From assembly GCA_023422775.1 (NCBI GenBank), contig JAFAGM010000095.1:22271-86270 (forward strand): 64,000 bases of DNA, in the 5' to 3' direction. Position numbers and translations under genes: made by a program. Under the pieces are notes generated by a model that ran no database searches, had not been told where the DNA came from, and saw only the letters and a list, made by a program, of their open reading frames with translations. Positions 8,862 to 17,709 of the stretch are shown one piece after another. Source of the stretch: Pseudomonadota bacterium (GTDB lineage Bacteria > Pseudomonadota > Alphaproteobacteria > Rhizobiales > Xanthobacteraceae). Numbering within the stretch: the first letter of the stretch is position 1; every line of letters begins with the position of its first letter.

Positions 8862-8886
8862 TCGGTTCCGACCGGGTCGGAACCGA
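8862..8886. terminator. perfect hairpin 3' of dxs
   Basis: Two perfect 12-base arms (TCGGTTCCGACC and its complement) separated by one base lie 14 bases beyond the dxs stop codon. There is no clear T-run. It may act as a terminator or RNA-stabilising stem for dxs. It resembles the hairpin halves of the dispersed repeat but lacks the rest of that repeat. Confidence 0.5.
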
Positions 8887-8899
8887 AGGGGGCTGTGGC

Positions 8900-10825
8900 T
8901 CAGGCGAGCTTGACCGACTCGGTCTTGTAGTCCTTGCCGAGCGCATCGAACACCTTGGCGACGATACCCTTGGAGTCGAGGCCAGCGCGGGCATACATCG
9001 CGTTCGGCGTATCGTGGTCGAGGAACTCGTCGGGCAGGATCATGGAGCGCATGCGCAGGCCGCCGTCGAGCATGCCGTGGTCGGACAGCGTCTGCATCAC
9101 GTGCGAGCCGAAGCCGCCGATCGAACCTTCCTCGATGGTGAGCAGAACCTCGTGGTCGCGCGCCAGCTTCAGCAGAAGGTCGACGTCGAGCGGCTTCATG
9201 AAGCGGGCATCCGCAATCGTGGTCGAGAGACCATGGGCTGCGAGTTCGTCCGCGGCCTTTTCGCACTCTGCCAGTCGCGTGCCGAAGGAGAACAGCGCGA
9301 CCTTATTGCCCTGGCGGATGACGCGGCCCTTGCCGATCTCGAGCGGAACGCCGACCTCGGGCATTTCGACGCCGCGGCCTTCGCCGCGCGGATAGCGCAC
9401 TGCGCTCGGGCGGTCGTTGATGGCAACTTGCGTCGCGACCATATGCACCAGTTCGGCCTCGTCTGACGCCGCCATGATCACGAAGTTCGGCAGGCAGCCG
9501 AGATAGGCGTTGTCGAACGACCCGGCGTGGGTGGCGCCGTCGGCGCCGACCAGCCCGGCGCGGTCGATCGCAAAACGCACCGGCAGGCTCTGGATCGCGA
9601 CGTCATGGACAACCTGGTCGTAGCCGCGCTGCAGGAAGGTCGAGTAGATCGCGCAGAACGGCTTGTAGCCTTCGGTGGCGAGGCCGGCCGCAAACGTCAC
9701 CGCGTGCTGCTCGGCGATGCCGACGTCAAAGGTGCGTTTCGGGAACGCCTTGTTGAAGATGTCGACGCCGGTGCCGGACGGCATCGCCGCGGTGATGGCG
9801 ACGATCTTGTCGTCCTTCTCGGCTTCCTTGACCAGGCTCTGGCCGAACACGTTCTGGTAGGCCGGGGCGTTCGGCTTGGCTTTCGCCTGTGCGCCGGTGG
9901 CGACGTCGAACTTGACCACGGCGTGATACTTGTCCGCGGAAGCTTCCGCCGGGCCGTAGCCCTTGCCCTTCTGCGTCACGACGTGGACCAGGATCGGGCC
10001 GGTCTCCATGTCGCGGACGTTCTTCAGAACCGGCAGCAGATGGTCGAGATTGTGGCCGTCGATCGGGCCGACATAATAGAAGCCGAGTTCCTCGAACAGC
10101 GTGCCGCCGTCCATCATGAAGCCGCGGGAGTATTCCTCGACGCGGTTGGCGCGGTTGGCGAGCACCTTCGGCAGATGCTTGTTGATCTGCTTGGCGGCGT
10201 CGCGAAGCGTGCGGTAGGTCTTGCCGGAGTAGAGCCGCGACAGATAGGCCGACATCGCGCCGACCGGCGGGGCGATCGACATGTCGTTGTCGTTGAGGAT
10301 GACGATCAGGCGCGAGTTCATCGCTCCGGCATTGTTCATCGCTTCATAGGCCATGCCGGCGGACATCGAGCCGTCACCGATCACGGCGATGATGTTGTTC
10401 TTGCCGCCGGAGAGGTCGCGCGCCACCGCCATGCCGAGGCCGGCCGAAATCGAGGTCGAGGAGTGCGCGGCGCCGAACGGGTCGTAATCGCTCTCGCTGC
10501 GCTTGGTGAAGCCGGAGAGGCCGCCGCCGGTGCGCAGCGTGCGGATATGGTCGCGGCGTCCGGTCAGGATCTTGTGCGGGTAGGCCTGATGGCCGACGTC
10601 CCAGACCAGGCGGTCGCGCGGCGTGTCGAAGATGTAATGGATCGCGGTGGTCAGTTCGACCACGCCCAGACCGGCGCCGAAGTGGCCGCCGGTCACTGAC
10701 ACGGCGTCGATGGTTTCCTGACGAAGTTCATCTGCGACCTGCCGCACCTGCTCGATCTTGAGCTTGCGAAGATCGTCGGGCGTACGAATCGTATCGAGGA
10801 GCGGCGTTTTGCTAAATGTGGTCAC
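8900..10825 (-). CDS. dxs: 1-deoxy-D-xylulose-5-phosphate synthase
   Basis: About 641 residues. DXS condenses pyruvate and glyceraldehyde 3-phosphate, using thiamine diphosphate, in the first step of the MEP isoprenoid pathway. Visible motifs are TGGHFGAGLGVVELT, the thiamine-diphosphate-binding GDGSMSAGMAYEAMNN, the transketolase Glu in DVGIAEQHAVTFAAG, and a C-terminal transketolase domain. The GTG at 10825 (V-T-T-F-S-K-T-P-L-L-D-T-I) fits the usual family N-terminus. The frame stays open upstream to 10921, but those 32 codons look unrelated. Other genes of the xseB-dxs-tlyA neighbourhood flank it. Confidence 0.95.
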   Translation of the reverse strand: MTTFSKTPLLDTIRTPDDLRKLKIEQVRQVADELRQETIDAVSVTGGHFGAGLGVVELTTAIHYIFDTPRDRLVWDVGHQAYPHKILTGRRDHIRTLRTGGGLSGFTKRSESDYDPFGAAHSSTSISAGLGMAVARDLSGGKNNIIAVIGDGSMSAGMAYEAMNNAGAMNSRLIVILNDNDMSIAPPVGAMSAYLSRLYSGKTYRTLRDAAKQINKHLPKVLANRANRVEEYSRGFMMDGGTLFEELGFYYVGPIDGHNLDHLLPVLKNVRDMETGPILVHVVTQKGKGYGPAEASADKYHAVVKFDVATGAQAKAKPNAPAYQNVFGQSLVKEAEKDDKIVAITAAMPSGTGVDIFNKAFPKRTFDVGIAEQHAVTFAAGLATEGYKPFCAIYSTFLQRGYDQVVHDVAIQSLPVRFAIDRAGLVGADGATHAGSFDNAYLGCLPNFVIMAASDEAELVHMVATQVAINDRPSAVRYPRGEGRGVEMPEVGVPLEIGKGRVIRQGNKVALFSFGTRLAECEKAADELAAHGLSTTIADARFMKPLDVDLLLKLARDHEVLLTIEEGSIGGFGSHVMQTLSDHGMLDGGLRMRSMILPDEFLDHDTPNAMYARAGLDSKGIVAKVFDALGKDYKTESVKLA

Positions 10826-10972
10826 AGCGATATTCCAATTTTGCATGTCGGGGCGAATAAACCCGACGCGAGATGGGGTACGCGTCAACCGCGTGGTGAA
10901 AATCCAGATGCCGGGTGCCACCTCGGCCGGCCGGTATCCGATTTGAAGCCTAGATGCACTCCGGACAGAACC

Positions 10973-10990
10973 ACGTGATATGCATCACGT
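10973..10990. promoter_or_regulatory. CRP/FNR-like dyad upstream of dxs
   Basis: A dyad with perfect 7-base arms (ACGTGAT and ATCACGT) around a 4-base centre contains GTGA-N6-TCAC, the core of CRP/FNR-family operators. It lies about 150 bases upstream of the dxs GTG. The rest of the 349-base gap (10826-11174) shows no gene. Function is inferred from the motif only. Confidence 0.35.
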
Positions 10991-11174
10991 TGGTCGCTTC
11001 TAACCCTTCCCGGTCGTTTTCCTTAGCTATTTGAAGTGCTTGCTGCCGTCGAATGGCGCGGCAGGTGCGCTCCTCAGCCCTTAGAACCGTTAAGCTTTAC
11101 ACCAAAGCGGGCACCAAAGCCAACCCGGTGCGAGCCACGAGTTCCGGGCCGAAATCGCCAGAATATCCCGATTC

Positions 11175-12473
11175 TCAACGGCTGCGGCGGGCGAAAAGTT
11201 CCGCTTTTCCTGGCCTGGAAGCGGCCATGGCCTGGTTTCTGGCGGTTTCGATCTGTTTCCAGGCCCTTTCGCGGGCGGCCTGGTCGCCGGTCGCGATCGC
11301 CAGCGCGGCTTCGGGGGCAGCCATGCGTTCGCTGAGCGGGACCGGTCCGCAAACGATCATGAAAAAGTCGTAGGCATCGGGCCGTTCGTTGGCCATCACG
11401 AACTGGAAATGGACGCGGAAGAACTGCCAGCGAAACTTCTTGTAATGCTCGGGCCTGATGATGTCGCGAAAGCGAACCGCGACGATCCTGGGATTGCGTC
11501 CGGCGGCGCCGACATCGATGCCGTGGCCGGCGATCGGATCGAACTGGTAGAAGTTCATCACGTCCTTGCGGGCCTGGCAGTCGATCCAGTCGATCGACGG
11601 CTCGACCGCCAGCATGCGCAGGTGGTCGCGGAATTGCGCGGACACCGCATGGAAGCCGACGATCGGGAAATTTCCGCCCAGCGTCAGCAGCGCGATCCGC
11701 GGTCCGTGACGGCCGAGCGCAGGGTCGAGTTTAAGGGCGCGCGCCAGCATCTCGGTGCTCAGGAACGATCCGGAACTGTGGCCGACGATGACGATTTCAT
11801 CGGCGTCGGTCTTCCGCACGATGTTGGCGAGGTGCTGCGCGAAGCGATCGATGCGCTGGTCCCAATCCGGGCGCTCGCGGCGCGAGAACTCCCAGGTCCA
11901 GATCGTGTCGCTCAAGAGATACAGCACATAGGTGCTGTTCTCGGTGTATTTCAGCACCGTTCCGAGCAGCGCGACGAAAATCGCAAATGCAGCCGCGATG
12001 CTGAACAGGTCGGGTATGCCAAGGGCGTTCAGGCCCTTCTCGAAGACAAAGGCGATGCCCGCGGCGCATGCCGCCTCCAGCAGCAGCATCAGATGGGGGT
12101 AGGTGATGAAGGTTGCGAACCGCCAGTTGGCCTTGCCGAACCGCGCGATGGTGCCGGAAAAGACGAGGCGCCAGTAGATCCAGACCGAATAGCATACCGT
12201 GCGCCAGATCGGAGACGCCAGGTCTTGCTGGATGAAATCCTCGAAACGAAGGAAATCGTAGGTCGTGCGCGTCTGCCAGTCGGGGGCCTTGGTGTCGATG
12301 GTCCAGGACGCGATCTCGTCGTCGGACGCGACCTTGGGGCGGCTGATTGTCGCTGTCAGCTGGTACAGCCGGCTGAACTTGCGCAACTCGGTCCGGAACA
12401 TGCGGTAGTATTGCGCCAGCCCGCGCGGGTCGTAGCCCTGAATATAGATGATATGGCGGTGCTGGACGCGCAC
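11175..12473 (-). CDS. membrane-anchored alpha/beta-hydrolase-like protein
   Basis: A 432-residue protein. A nucleophile-elbow motif G-H-S-S-G-S-F-L (about 233-240), preceded by the strand D-E-I-V-I-V, marks an alpha/beta hydrolase. Two hydrophobic helices sit before it (about 120-145 and 155-175), so the catalytic domain is membrane-tethered. The early I-I-Y-I-Q-G-Y-D-P-R-G resembles the oxyanion-hole strand. Substrate is unknown; a lipid or ester is plausible given the membrane anchor. The GTG at 12473 has GGGGATA about 4 bases upstream. It sits between xseB and dxs on the same strand. Confidence 0.7.
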   Translation of the reverse strand: MRVQHRHIIYIQGYDPRGLAQYYRMFRTELRKFSRLYQLTATISRPKVASDDEIASWTIDTKAPDWQTRTTYDFLRFEDFIQQDLASPIWRTVCYSVWIYWRLVFSGTIARFGKANWRFATFITYPHLMLLLEAACAAGIAFVFEKGLNALGIPDLFSIAAAFAIFVALLGTVLKYTENSTYVLYLLSDTIWTWEFSRRERPDWDQRIDRFAQHLANIVRKTDADEIVIVGHSSGSFLSTEMLARALKLDPALGRHGPRIALLTLGGNFPIVGFHAVSAQFRDHLRMLAVEPSIDWIDCQARKDVMNFYQFDPIAGHGIDVGAAGRNPRIVAVRFRDIIRPEHYKKFRWQFFRVHFQFVMANERPDAYDFFMIVCGPVPLSERMAAPEAALAIATGDQAARERAWKQIETARNQAMAASRPGKAELFARRSR

Positions 12474-12629
12474 GAACTATCCCCGGTTCGGGCGGACTAT
12501 ATCAGGCGATGCCGGACACGAAGAACTAATTCGCCCGGCAATTCTCGCCACCCGCAGCGCCGGGCGCGTGAAATTCGCCTGATGTTTCCGGTTGATGCGC
12601 CAAATCCCGCCAATGGGGCGGGCTGCGGC

Positions 12630-12881
12630 TTATTGAACGTCGAGCGGTTCGGTCCCCGTGACCTTGCCGGTTGCATCCGTCGTGATCTTGTCGACACGCG
12701 CCTCGGCCTGCCGCAGCAGCTCTTCGCAGCGGCGCTTGAGGGCTTCGCCGCGCTCGTAAATCGCGACCGATTCTTCCAGTGGCACCTTGCCGTCCTCGAG
12801 CCGCTTCACAATCGACTCGAGTTCCTCGATCGCGCGTTCGAAAGTGAGCTTCTTGACGTCGGCTTGCGTGTTTTCGGCCAT
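12630..12881 (-). CDS. xseB: exodeoxyribonuclease VII small subunit
   Basis: An 83-residue, wholly helical, acidic protein of the expected length. The core L-T-F-E-R-A-I-E-E-L-E-S-I-V-K-R-L-E-D-G and the following PLEESVAIYERGEALKR are diagnostic of XseB. It binds XseA to degrade single-stranded DNA into oligonucleotides. xseA is not in the window. Its place upstream of dxs on the same strand is standard in alphaproteobacteria. Confidence 0.95.
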   Translation of the reverse strand: MAENTQADVKKLTFERAIEELESIVKRLEDGKVPLEESVAIYERGEALKRRCEELLRQAEARVDKITTDATGKVTGTEPLDVQ

Positions 12882-12927
12882 ATTGCGTTCCCGGATGCGC
12901 CCCAGGTTGCGGGCGCAGAATCAAGCT

Positions 12928-12985
12928 TATAGCGTTTTCAAGCGAAGCGGGCACCGGCTCGCGTAAAGAAAACGAGTGAAAACAA
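12928..12985 (-). repeat. dispersed intergenic repeat, copy C
   Basis: Read on the minus strand, it contains GCGAGCCGGTG, CCCGCTTCGCTTGAAAACGCT, a diverged copy of the repeat at 2974-3078 and 7570-7670. It lies between xseB and the HDAC-family gene. Confidence 0.6.
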
Positions 12986-13004
12986 TGGGCTAAAGGTTCG
13001 GAAC

Positions 13005-13931
13005 TCAGGCGCCCATCAACGCGGTGACATGAGCTGCGACCGACTCCTTGAGCCCCTGAAGGTCGTAGCCGCCCTCCAGCACCGAGACAACCCGTCCGCC
13101 GGCGCTGCTGTCTGCCACATCCATCAATTTGCGCGTCACCCAGCCGAAATCCTCCGCCTTCACGTTGAGCGAGGCCAGCGGATCGCGGTAATGCGCGTCG
13201 AAGCCGGCGGAGATCAGGATCAGCTCCGGGCTGAACTTCTGCAACCGCGGCAGGATCAGGTTTTCGAACGCCGCGCGGAATTTGGCGCTGCCGTCTTCCG
13301 AGGCGAGCGGCGCGTTGACGACGGTATCGTGCTCGCCGCGCTCGCCGCTGGCGCCGGTGCCGGGAAACAGCGGCATCTGGTGCGTCGAGGCGTACATCAC
13401 GGTCGGATCGGACCAGAAGATGTCCTGCGTGCCGTTGCCATGGTGGACGTCGAAATCGACAATCGCAGCCCGTGCGATGCCGTATTTGCGCTGGGCGTGG
13501 CGCGCCGCGATCGCGACATTGTCGAAGAAACAGAAGCCCATCGGCTTCGAGACCTCGGCATGATGGCCGGGCGGCCGCACCGCGACGAATGCGTTGCGAT
13601 GGTTTCCGATCATCACCTCGTCGGTTGCGGCCACCGCGCCGCCGACGCCGCGCATCACGGCTTCCCAGGTGCCCGGCGACATCGATGTGTCGCCGTCGAT
13701 GTAGATCATGCCGCTGGTGGGGGCGATGTGCCGGAGTTCGCCGATGTAGTGCTCGCCATGGCACAGCGCGACGGAATCCAGATTGCCGTCCGGCGCTTCG
13801 CCGCGCACCAGCTGCTTGAAGCGGTCTTCCGACAGCACCTCGGCCACCGCGCGCAGCCGGTCAGGCCGTTCCGGATGGCCGGGAGGCGTCAGGTGGTCGA
13901 GACATGCGGTATGCGTCAGCAGCAGTGTCAT
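13005..13931 (-). CDS. histone deacetylase-family amidohydrolase
   Basis: A 308-residue, Zn-dependent deacetylase of the arginase/HDAC fold. The motifs are all present: H-P-E-R-P-D-R-L near the N-terminus, R-P-P-G-H-H-A with the catalytic His pair, D-F-D-V-H-H-G-N-G-T with the metal ligands, S-A-G-F-D-A-H with a further metal Asp, and E-G-G-Y-D. Bacterial members act on acetylpolyamines, acetoin or small acetyl-amides; the substrate here is not determinable. In related genomes this gene neighbours xseB, as here. Confidence 0.9.
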   Translation of the reverse strand: MTLLLTHTACLDHLTPPGHPERPDRLRAVAEVLSEDRFKQLVRGEAPDGNLDSVALCHGEHYIGELRHIAPTSGMIYIDGDTSMSPGTWEAVMRGVGGAVAATDEVMIGNHRNAFVAVRPPGHHAEVSKPMGFCFFDNVAIAARHAQRKYGIARAAIVDFDVHHGNGTQDIFWSDPTVMYASTHQMPLFPGTGASGERGEHDTVVNAPLASEDGSAKFRAAFENLILPRLQKFSPELILISAGFDAHYRDPLASLNVKAEDFGWVTRKLMDVADSSAGGRVVSVLEGGYDLQGLKESVAAHVTALMGA

Positions 13932-14009
13932 GCAAAATCCTGGCGTCAGGAAACGCGCGAAGGGCTAATCTAGGCCCTCGATGGCCGCTCGGAAAGAGCC
14001 GCCTTGGCC

Positions 14010-14057
14010 AAGGCTAGGTTTAAGGCTCGGTTTAAGGCTCGGTTTATGGCTCAGTTT
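14010..14057 (-). repeat. four tandem 12-bp units spanning the 5'-nucleotidase stop codon
   Basis: Four adjacent 12-base units (plus-strand AAGGCTCGGTTT with small changes) lie at 14010-14021, 14022-14033, 14034-14045 and 14046-14057. On the minus strand the outermost unit carries TGA, the stop codon at 14051-14053, where the inner two have CGA. Since 12 bases equals 4 codons, the units are in frame with the gene. Confidence 0.85.
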
Positions 14058-15721
14058 ATCCTGATGATCCGATCGACCGCGGTCGGGCCGACCGGGCTGT
14101 TCGCCTTGAAATAGGCGTTCAATGCGTCGATGTCGTAGATGCCGGTTTGCGGCGCGGTTCCCTGCGTGAGAACGGTGAAGCCGTCGCCGCCGACCGAAAG
14201 GAAGTTGTTGACGGTGACGCGATAGTTTGTGGCGGGATCGATTGTCCGCCCGTTCAGCGTCATTCGCTCGGTGATGACGCGTTCGCCATCCGGTTTCGTG
14301 CCGTCCCAGGCATAGGAAAAGCCCTTCGAGACCTGCAGGATCCGCGGCCGCTTCGGATCGCGCCATTGCTGTTCCAGCATGTCCTTGATCTGCTTTCCGG
14401 TCAGCGTCATCGTCACCAGCTGGTTGCGGAACGGCTGGCTGGCAAACAGGTCGGCGTAGGTCACCGCGCCGCCTTCCTTGCGCGCAATATCAGTGCGGAC
14501 GCCGCCGGGATTGGTGAAGGCGATGTCGGCGCCGCCTTTCGCGGCTTCGCGGGTTGCGGCGAGCTGCGCGTCCGCGATGATGTCGCCGAGCGGGCTTTCG
14601 CCGGCAGTGTTGGGCACGCGCGACAGCGTCTCCGTCACCGAGCCCGCCGGACGGTTGGCGATCGGCGCAGCCAGCCTGTCGTAGGCGTCGATCAGCGCGG
14701 TCTGTTCGACGTTCTTCGCCAGCGTGGCGGTGCGGACGATGGTGTTGTCGGCCCTGGCGCTGACGATGTCGCGCGTGACCGAATCGAGCTTGAGATCGAT
14801 CGCGGTGACGAGCGTGCCGTATTTGTCGGCGGAGGTGACAAGCCGTCCGTCGATCTCGCAGACATAGGCGCGGTGGGTGTGGCCGGTGACCACGACGTCG
14901 ACCGCCTTGTCGAACTTCCTGACGATGTCGACGATCGGTCCGGAAATTTCGGGGCATTCGTTGTAGTCGCCGGTCGGCAGTCCGCCCTCGTGAATCAGCA
15001 CGACGATGGCCTCGACGCCGCGCGCCTTCAGTTCGGGGATCAGCGCATTCACGGTCTCCGCCTCGTCGCGGAATTCGAGGTCGGCGACGCCCGCCGGCGA
15101 AACGAGGCCAGGTGTGCCCTTCAGCGTCAGGCCGATGAAGGCCACCGGAATGCCGTCGAACTCCCTGATCTCGTAGCCGGGAAGCACGGGCTTGCCGGTG
15201 CTCTTCTCGATCGTGCTGGCGGCGAGATAGCGAAACTTCGCGCCCGTGAACGGATGCGGGCCCCGGCACTTGTCGACCGGGTGGCATCCGCCGTTCTGCA
15301 TCCGCAGCAACTCATCCTTGCCCTCGTCGAACTCGTGGTTGCCGACGGATGCGAGTGCCAATCCCATCATCGACAGCGCCTCGATCGTGGGCTCGTCGTG
15401 GAACATCGCCGACAGAAACGGGCTGGCGCCGATCAGGTCGCCGGCCGCGACGAAGATCGTGTTGCGGTGTCCGTCGCGAAGCTGGCGGACCAGGGTTGCC
15501 ATGTGTTCGGCGCCGCCGGCATTGACGGTGATCTTTCTGGTTTTGTCTTCGGGGTCGGTGATGACGATCCCGCCCGGGGAGGGGCGCAGATAGCCGTGAA
15601 AGTCGTTGATCGCGAGAATGCGCAGATCCACTGGAGCGGAGGATTGGGCGTTACCCGGTGCAGTCGCGCAGAGTGCAGCGAACATTGCAAACGCCGAAAC
15701 AGGACGAAGGAAATCTCTCAT
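14051..15721 (-). CDS. periplasmic 5'-nucleotidase / metallophosphatase (UshA-like)
   Basis: A 556-residue protein from the ATG at 15721, where a signal peptide begins (M-R-D-F-L-R-P-V-S-A-F-A-M-F-A-A) and ends near G-N-A-Q. Upstream in-frame codons to 15781 fall in a hairpin repeat. Domain 1 is a calcineurin-like two-metal phosphoesterase (ILAINDFHG, AAGDLIGASPFLS, SVGNHEFDEG, VTGHTHRAY). Domain 2 is the 5'-nucleotidase C-terminal domain (FTNPGGVRTDI, VNNFLSVGGDGF). It hydrolyses nucleotides or UDP-sugars in the periplasm. The C-terminus ends in a 12-bp tandem repeat where a one-base change appears to set the stop. Confidence 0.9.
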   Translation of the reverse strand: MRDFLRPVSAFAMFAALCATAPGNAQSSAPVDLRILAINDFHGYLRPSPGGIVITDPEDKTRKITVNAGGAEHMATLVRQLRDGHRNTIFVAAGDLIGASPFLSAMFHDEPTIEALSMMGLALASVGNHEFDEGKDELLRMQNGGCHPVDKCRGPHPFTGAKFRYLAASTIEKSTGKPVLPGYEIREFDGIPVAFIGLTLKGTPGLVSPAGVADLEFRDEAETVNALIPELKARGVEAIVVLIHEGGLPTGDYNECPEISGPIVDIVRKFDKAVDVVVTGHTHRAYVCEIDGRLVTSADKYGTLVTAIDLKLDSVTRDIVSARADNTIVRTATLAKNVEQTALIDAYDRLAAPIANRPAGSVTETLSRVPNTAGESPLGDIIADAQLAATREAAKGGADIAFTNPGGVRTDIARKEGGAVTYADLFASQPFRNQLVTMTLTGKQIKDMLEQQWRDPKRPRILQVSKGFSYAWDGTKPDGERVITERMTLNGRTIDPATNYRVTVNNFLSVGGDGFTVLTQGTAPQTGIYDIDALNAYFKANSPVGPTAVDRIIRIN

Positions 15722-15748
15722 GACTTTGACATAGCCGCCTGATGTGTC

Positions 15749-15837
15749 ACCGTCATTGCGAGAAGCGCAGCGACGAAGCAATCCATACTCTCTCCTTGTG
15801 GCGCGATGGATTGCTTCGCTTCGCTCGCAATGACGGT
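15749..15837. repeat. REP-like hairpin element, copy 1
   Basis: A long imperfect inverted repeat with outer arms ACCGTCATTGCGA and TCGCAATGACGGT and inner GAAGCAATCCAT / ATGGATTGCTTC. The same palindrome recurs at 29310-29387. I recall this sequence as a dispersed palindrome in Bradyrhizobium and Rhodopseudomonas. It separates the 5'-nucleotidase and enoyl-CoA hydratase genes. Confidence 0.75.
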
Positions 15838-15858
15838 GGCGGGAGTGGGACTCCGGCG

Positions 15859-16620
15859 CTAACCCCTCTTGCGTTCGAAGAACGCCTTGAACGCCGCGAC
15901 CGCCTCCCTGGAGCGCAACCGTTCGCCGAACAGATGGCTCTCCTGGTCGATCCGGCGCGTCATGTCTTCCGGCGGCAGCTTCAGGAGTTTTCGCGAGATT
16001 GCGACCGCCTCGGCCGGAAGCGCGCAGATCTCGCGCGCCACCTTGCGCGCCTCGGCCTCGGTATGGCCCGGCGCCACCACCACGTTGACGAAGCCGGCGG
16101 TGTGCGCCTCCTCGGCGGAAAAGGTGCGGCCCATCACCAGCATGGAAAAGGCGCGCTGATGGCCCATGGTGCGCGGCATCAGCAGGCTGGAGGCGCCTTC
16201 CGGCACCAGCCCGAGATGGATGAAGGGCGTCGAGAAGGTTGCGGTGTTGCTGGCGAGCACATAGTCGCAGTGGAACAGCATGGTGGTGCCGATGCCGATC
16301 GCGACGCCGTCGACCGCGGCGATGATCGGCTTGCCGTTGTGGGCCAGCGAGTAGAGGAATTTTGCGGCGTTGGAGGCGCGCGGCGCATCCGACGTGGAGG
16401 TGCCGTCCTTGAGGAAATCCTCGAGGTCGTTGCCGGCGGTGAACACGCCGGAGCCGCCCGTGATGATGATGCAGCGGATCGCAGGATTGTTCTGCGCCGT
16501 GTCGATGGCATCGCTCATCGCGCGATACATGTCCTGGGTGATCGCGTTCTTCTTCTCAGGCCGCCGCAGCTTGATCACGCGCGTGGCGTCTTCGTCCGAC
16601 ACGATGAGGTGTTCGGTCAT
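15859..16620 (-). CDS. enoyl-CoA hydratase/isomerase family protein
   Basis: 253 residues from the ATG at 16620, which follows GGGGGCAAG. An in-frame ATG at 16674 would add an 18-residue tail that does not fit the family. The crotonase fold is shown by R-P-E-K-K-N-A-I-T near 20-28, the oxyanion-hole motifs G-V-F-T-A-G-N-D-L and A-V-D-G-V-A-I-G-I-G-T-T, and the long helix after H-L-G-L-V-P-E-G-A-S. Glu in V-P-E-G is a likely catalytic acid. The acyl-CoA substrate is unknown. It is divergent from the VOC gene. Confidence 0.88.
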   Translation of the reverse strand: MTEHLIVSDEDATRVIKLRRPEKKNAITQDMYRAMSDAIDTAQNNPAIRCIIITGGSGVFTAGNDLEDFLKDGTSTSDAPRASNAAKFLYSLAHNGKPIIAAVDGVAIGIGTTMLFHCDYVLASNTATFSTPFIHLGLVPEGASSLLMPRTMGHQRAFSMLVMGRTFSAEEAHTAGFVNVVVAPGHTEAEARKVAREICALPAEAVAISRKLLKLPPEDMTRRIDQESHLFGERLRSREAVAAFKAFFERKRG

Positions 16621-16748
16621 GATCTTGCCCCCGAAACAGGCGGCAACGGTGCCGCTGGCCAACCATCCGGCCATATCCTACATGATCCGGCAAGGGGCCC
16701 AACGGTCGTGGCGGATTTTCCCACGGATGTGATCAGGAGGATAATGCA

Positions 16749-17702
16749 ATGCAGCTAGGCGGAATTCATCACCTGACCGCGATAAGCGCAAAACCGCGGG
16801 AAAATCTCGCCTTTTACACCGGCCTGCTCGGCATGCGGCTGGTCAAGAAGACGGTCAACCAGGATGACGTCTCTGCCTATCACCTGTTCTACGCCGACGG
16901 CAAAGCCAACCCCGGCACCGATCTCACCTTCTTCGATTTTCCGGCGGCGCCCGAGCAGCGCGGAACCAACTCGATTTCGCGAACCGGCCTGCGCGTCGCG
17001 GGCGAAGCGAGCCTCGGCTACTGGCGGGATCGCCTGAAGAACGCCGGCGGCGTCGTTGGTGATGTCGTCGAGGTCGACGGCCGGCTGACCCTGCCGTTCG
17101 AGGACGGGGAAGGCCAGCGGTTGGTACTGGTCGACGACGGCAGCACCGGGCCCGCCTCGCCGTGGGAGCGCAGCCCGGTGCCGGCGGAGCACCAGATCCG
17201 CGGGCTCGGGCCGATCGTGCTGACGGTGCGCGAGCTGTCGCGCACGGCCTTCGTGCTGACCGAGGTCATGAACATGCGCCGCGTGCGGGACTATGCCGCG
17301 CACGGCGCACAGATCCATGTGTTCGCGATGGGCGAGGCCGGAGGGGAGAGCGGCCCCGCCGCCGAGTTGCATGTGCTCGAAGACAAGGATTCGCCAATGG
17401 CGCGGCAAGGCGCCGGCGGCGTGCACCACGTCGCGTTCCGCACGCCCGACGAGACGCAGTATCACGCCTGGACGCGGCGGCTGAACGAGTTGCGCGTTCC
17501 CAACAGCGGCGAGGTCGACCGCTTCTATTTCCGCAGCCTCTATTTCCGCGAACCCAACGGTATCCTGTTCGAGATCGCCACCGATGGTCCGGGCTTTGCG
17601 ACCGACGAGCCGATGGAGACCCTCGGCGAGAAACTGGCGCTGCCGCCGTTTTTGGAGCCGCAACGGGCTGCGATCGAGGCGGGGCTGAAGCCGATTTCGT
17701 AG
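16749..17702 (+). CDS. VOC-family ring-cleaving dioxygenase (MhqO-like)
   Basis: A 317-residue protein with two vicinal-oxygen-chelate modules (about 1-140 and 150-290). The metal ligands fit an extradiol-type site: His in G-G-I-H-H-L at the N-terminus, His in G-G-V-H-H-V-A-F (about 223-230), and Glu in I-L-F-E-I-A-T-D-G-P-G-F (about 273-284). Relatives open hydroquinone or catechol-type rings and protect against quinones. The ATG at 16749 is preceded by AGGAGGATA, a strong ribosome-binding site. It stands alone, with a terminator-like hairpin after it. Confidence 0.85.
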   Translation: MQLGGIHHLTAISAKPRENLAFYTGLLGMRLVKKTVNQDDVSAYHLFYADGKANPGTDLTFFDFPAAPEQRGTNSISRTGLRVAGEASLGYWRDRLKNAGGVVGDVVEVDGRLTLPFEDGEGQRLVLVDDGSTGPASPWERSPVPAEHQIRGLGPIVLTVRELSRTAFVLTEVMNMRRVRDYAAHGAQIHVFAMGEAGGESGPAAELHVLEDKDSPMARQGAGGVHHVAFRTPDETQYHAWTRRLNELRVPNSGEVDRFYFRSLYFREPNGILFEIATDGPGFATDEPMETLGEKLALPPFLEPQRAAIEAGLKPIS

Positions 17703-17709
17703 AAGTTCG

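Noticed and set aside
11150..11230. Possible third copy of the tRNA-Gln flanking repeat (AATATCCCGA and a TTCC-G stem)
   Set aside because: Only about ten bases agree and the order of landmarks differs. It is probably coincidence within the hydrolase gene end.
11409..12932. 507-codon plus-strand frame across the hydrolase and xseB genes
   Set aside because: Runs antisense through two recognisable genes and ends in repeat copy C. No family match.
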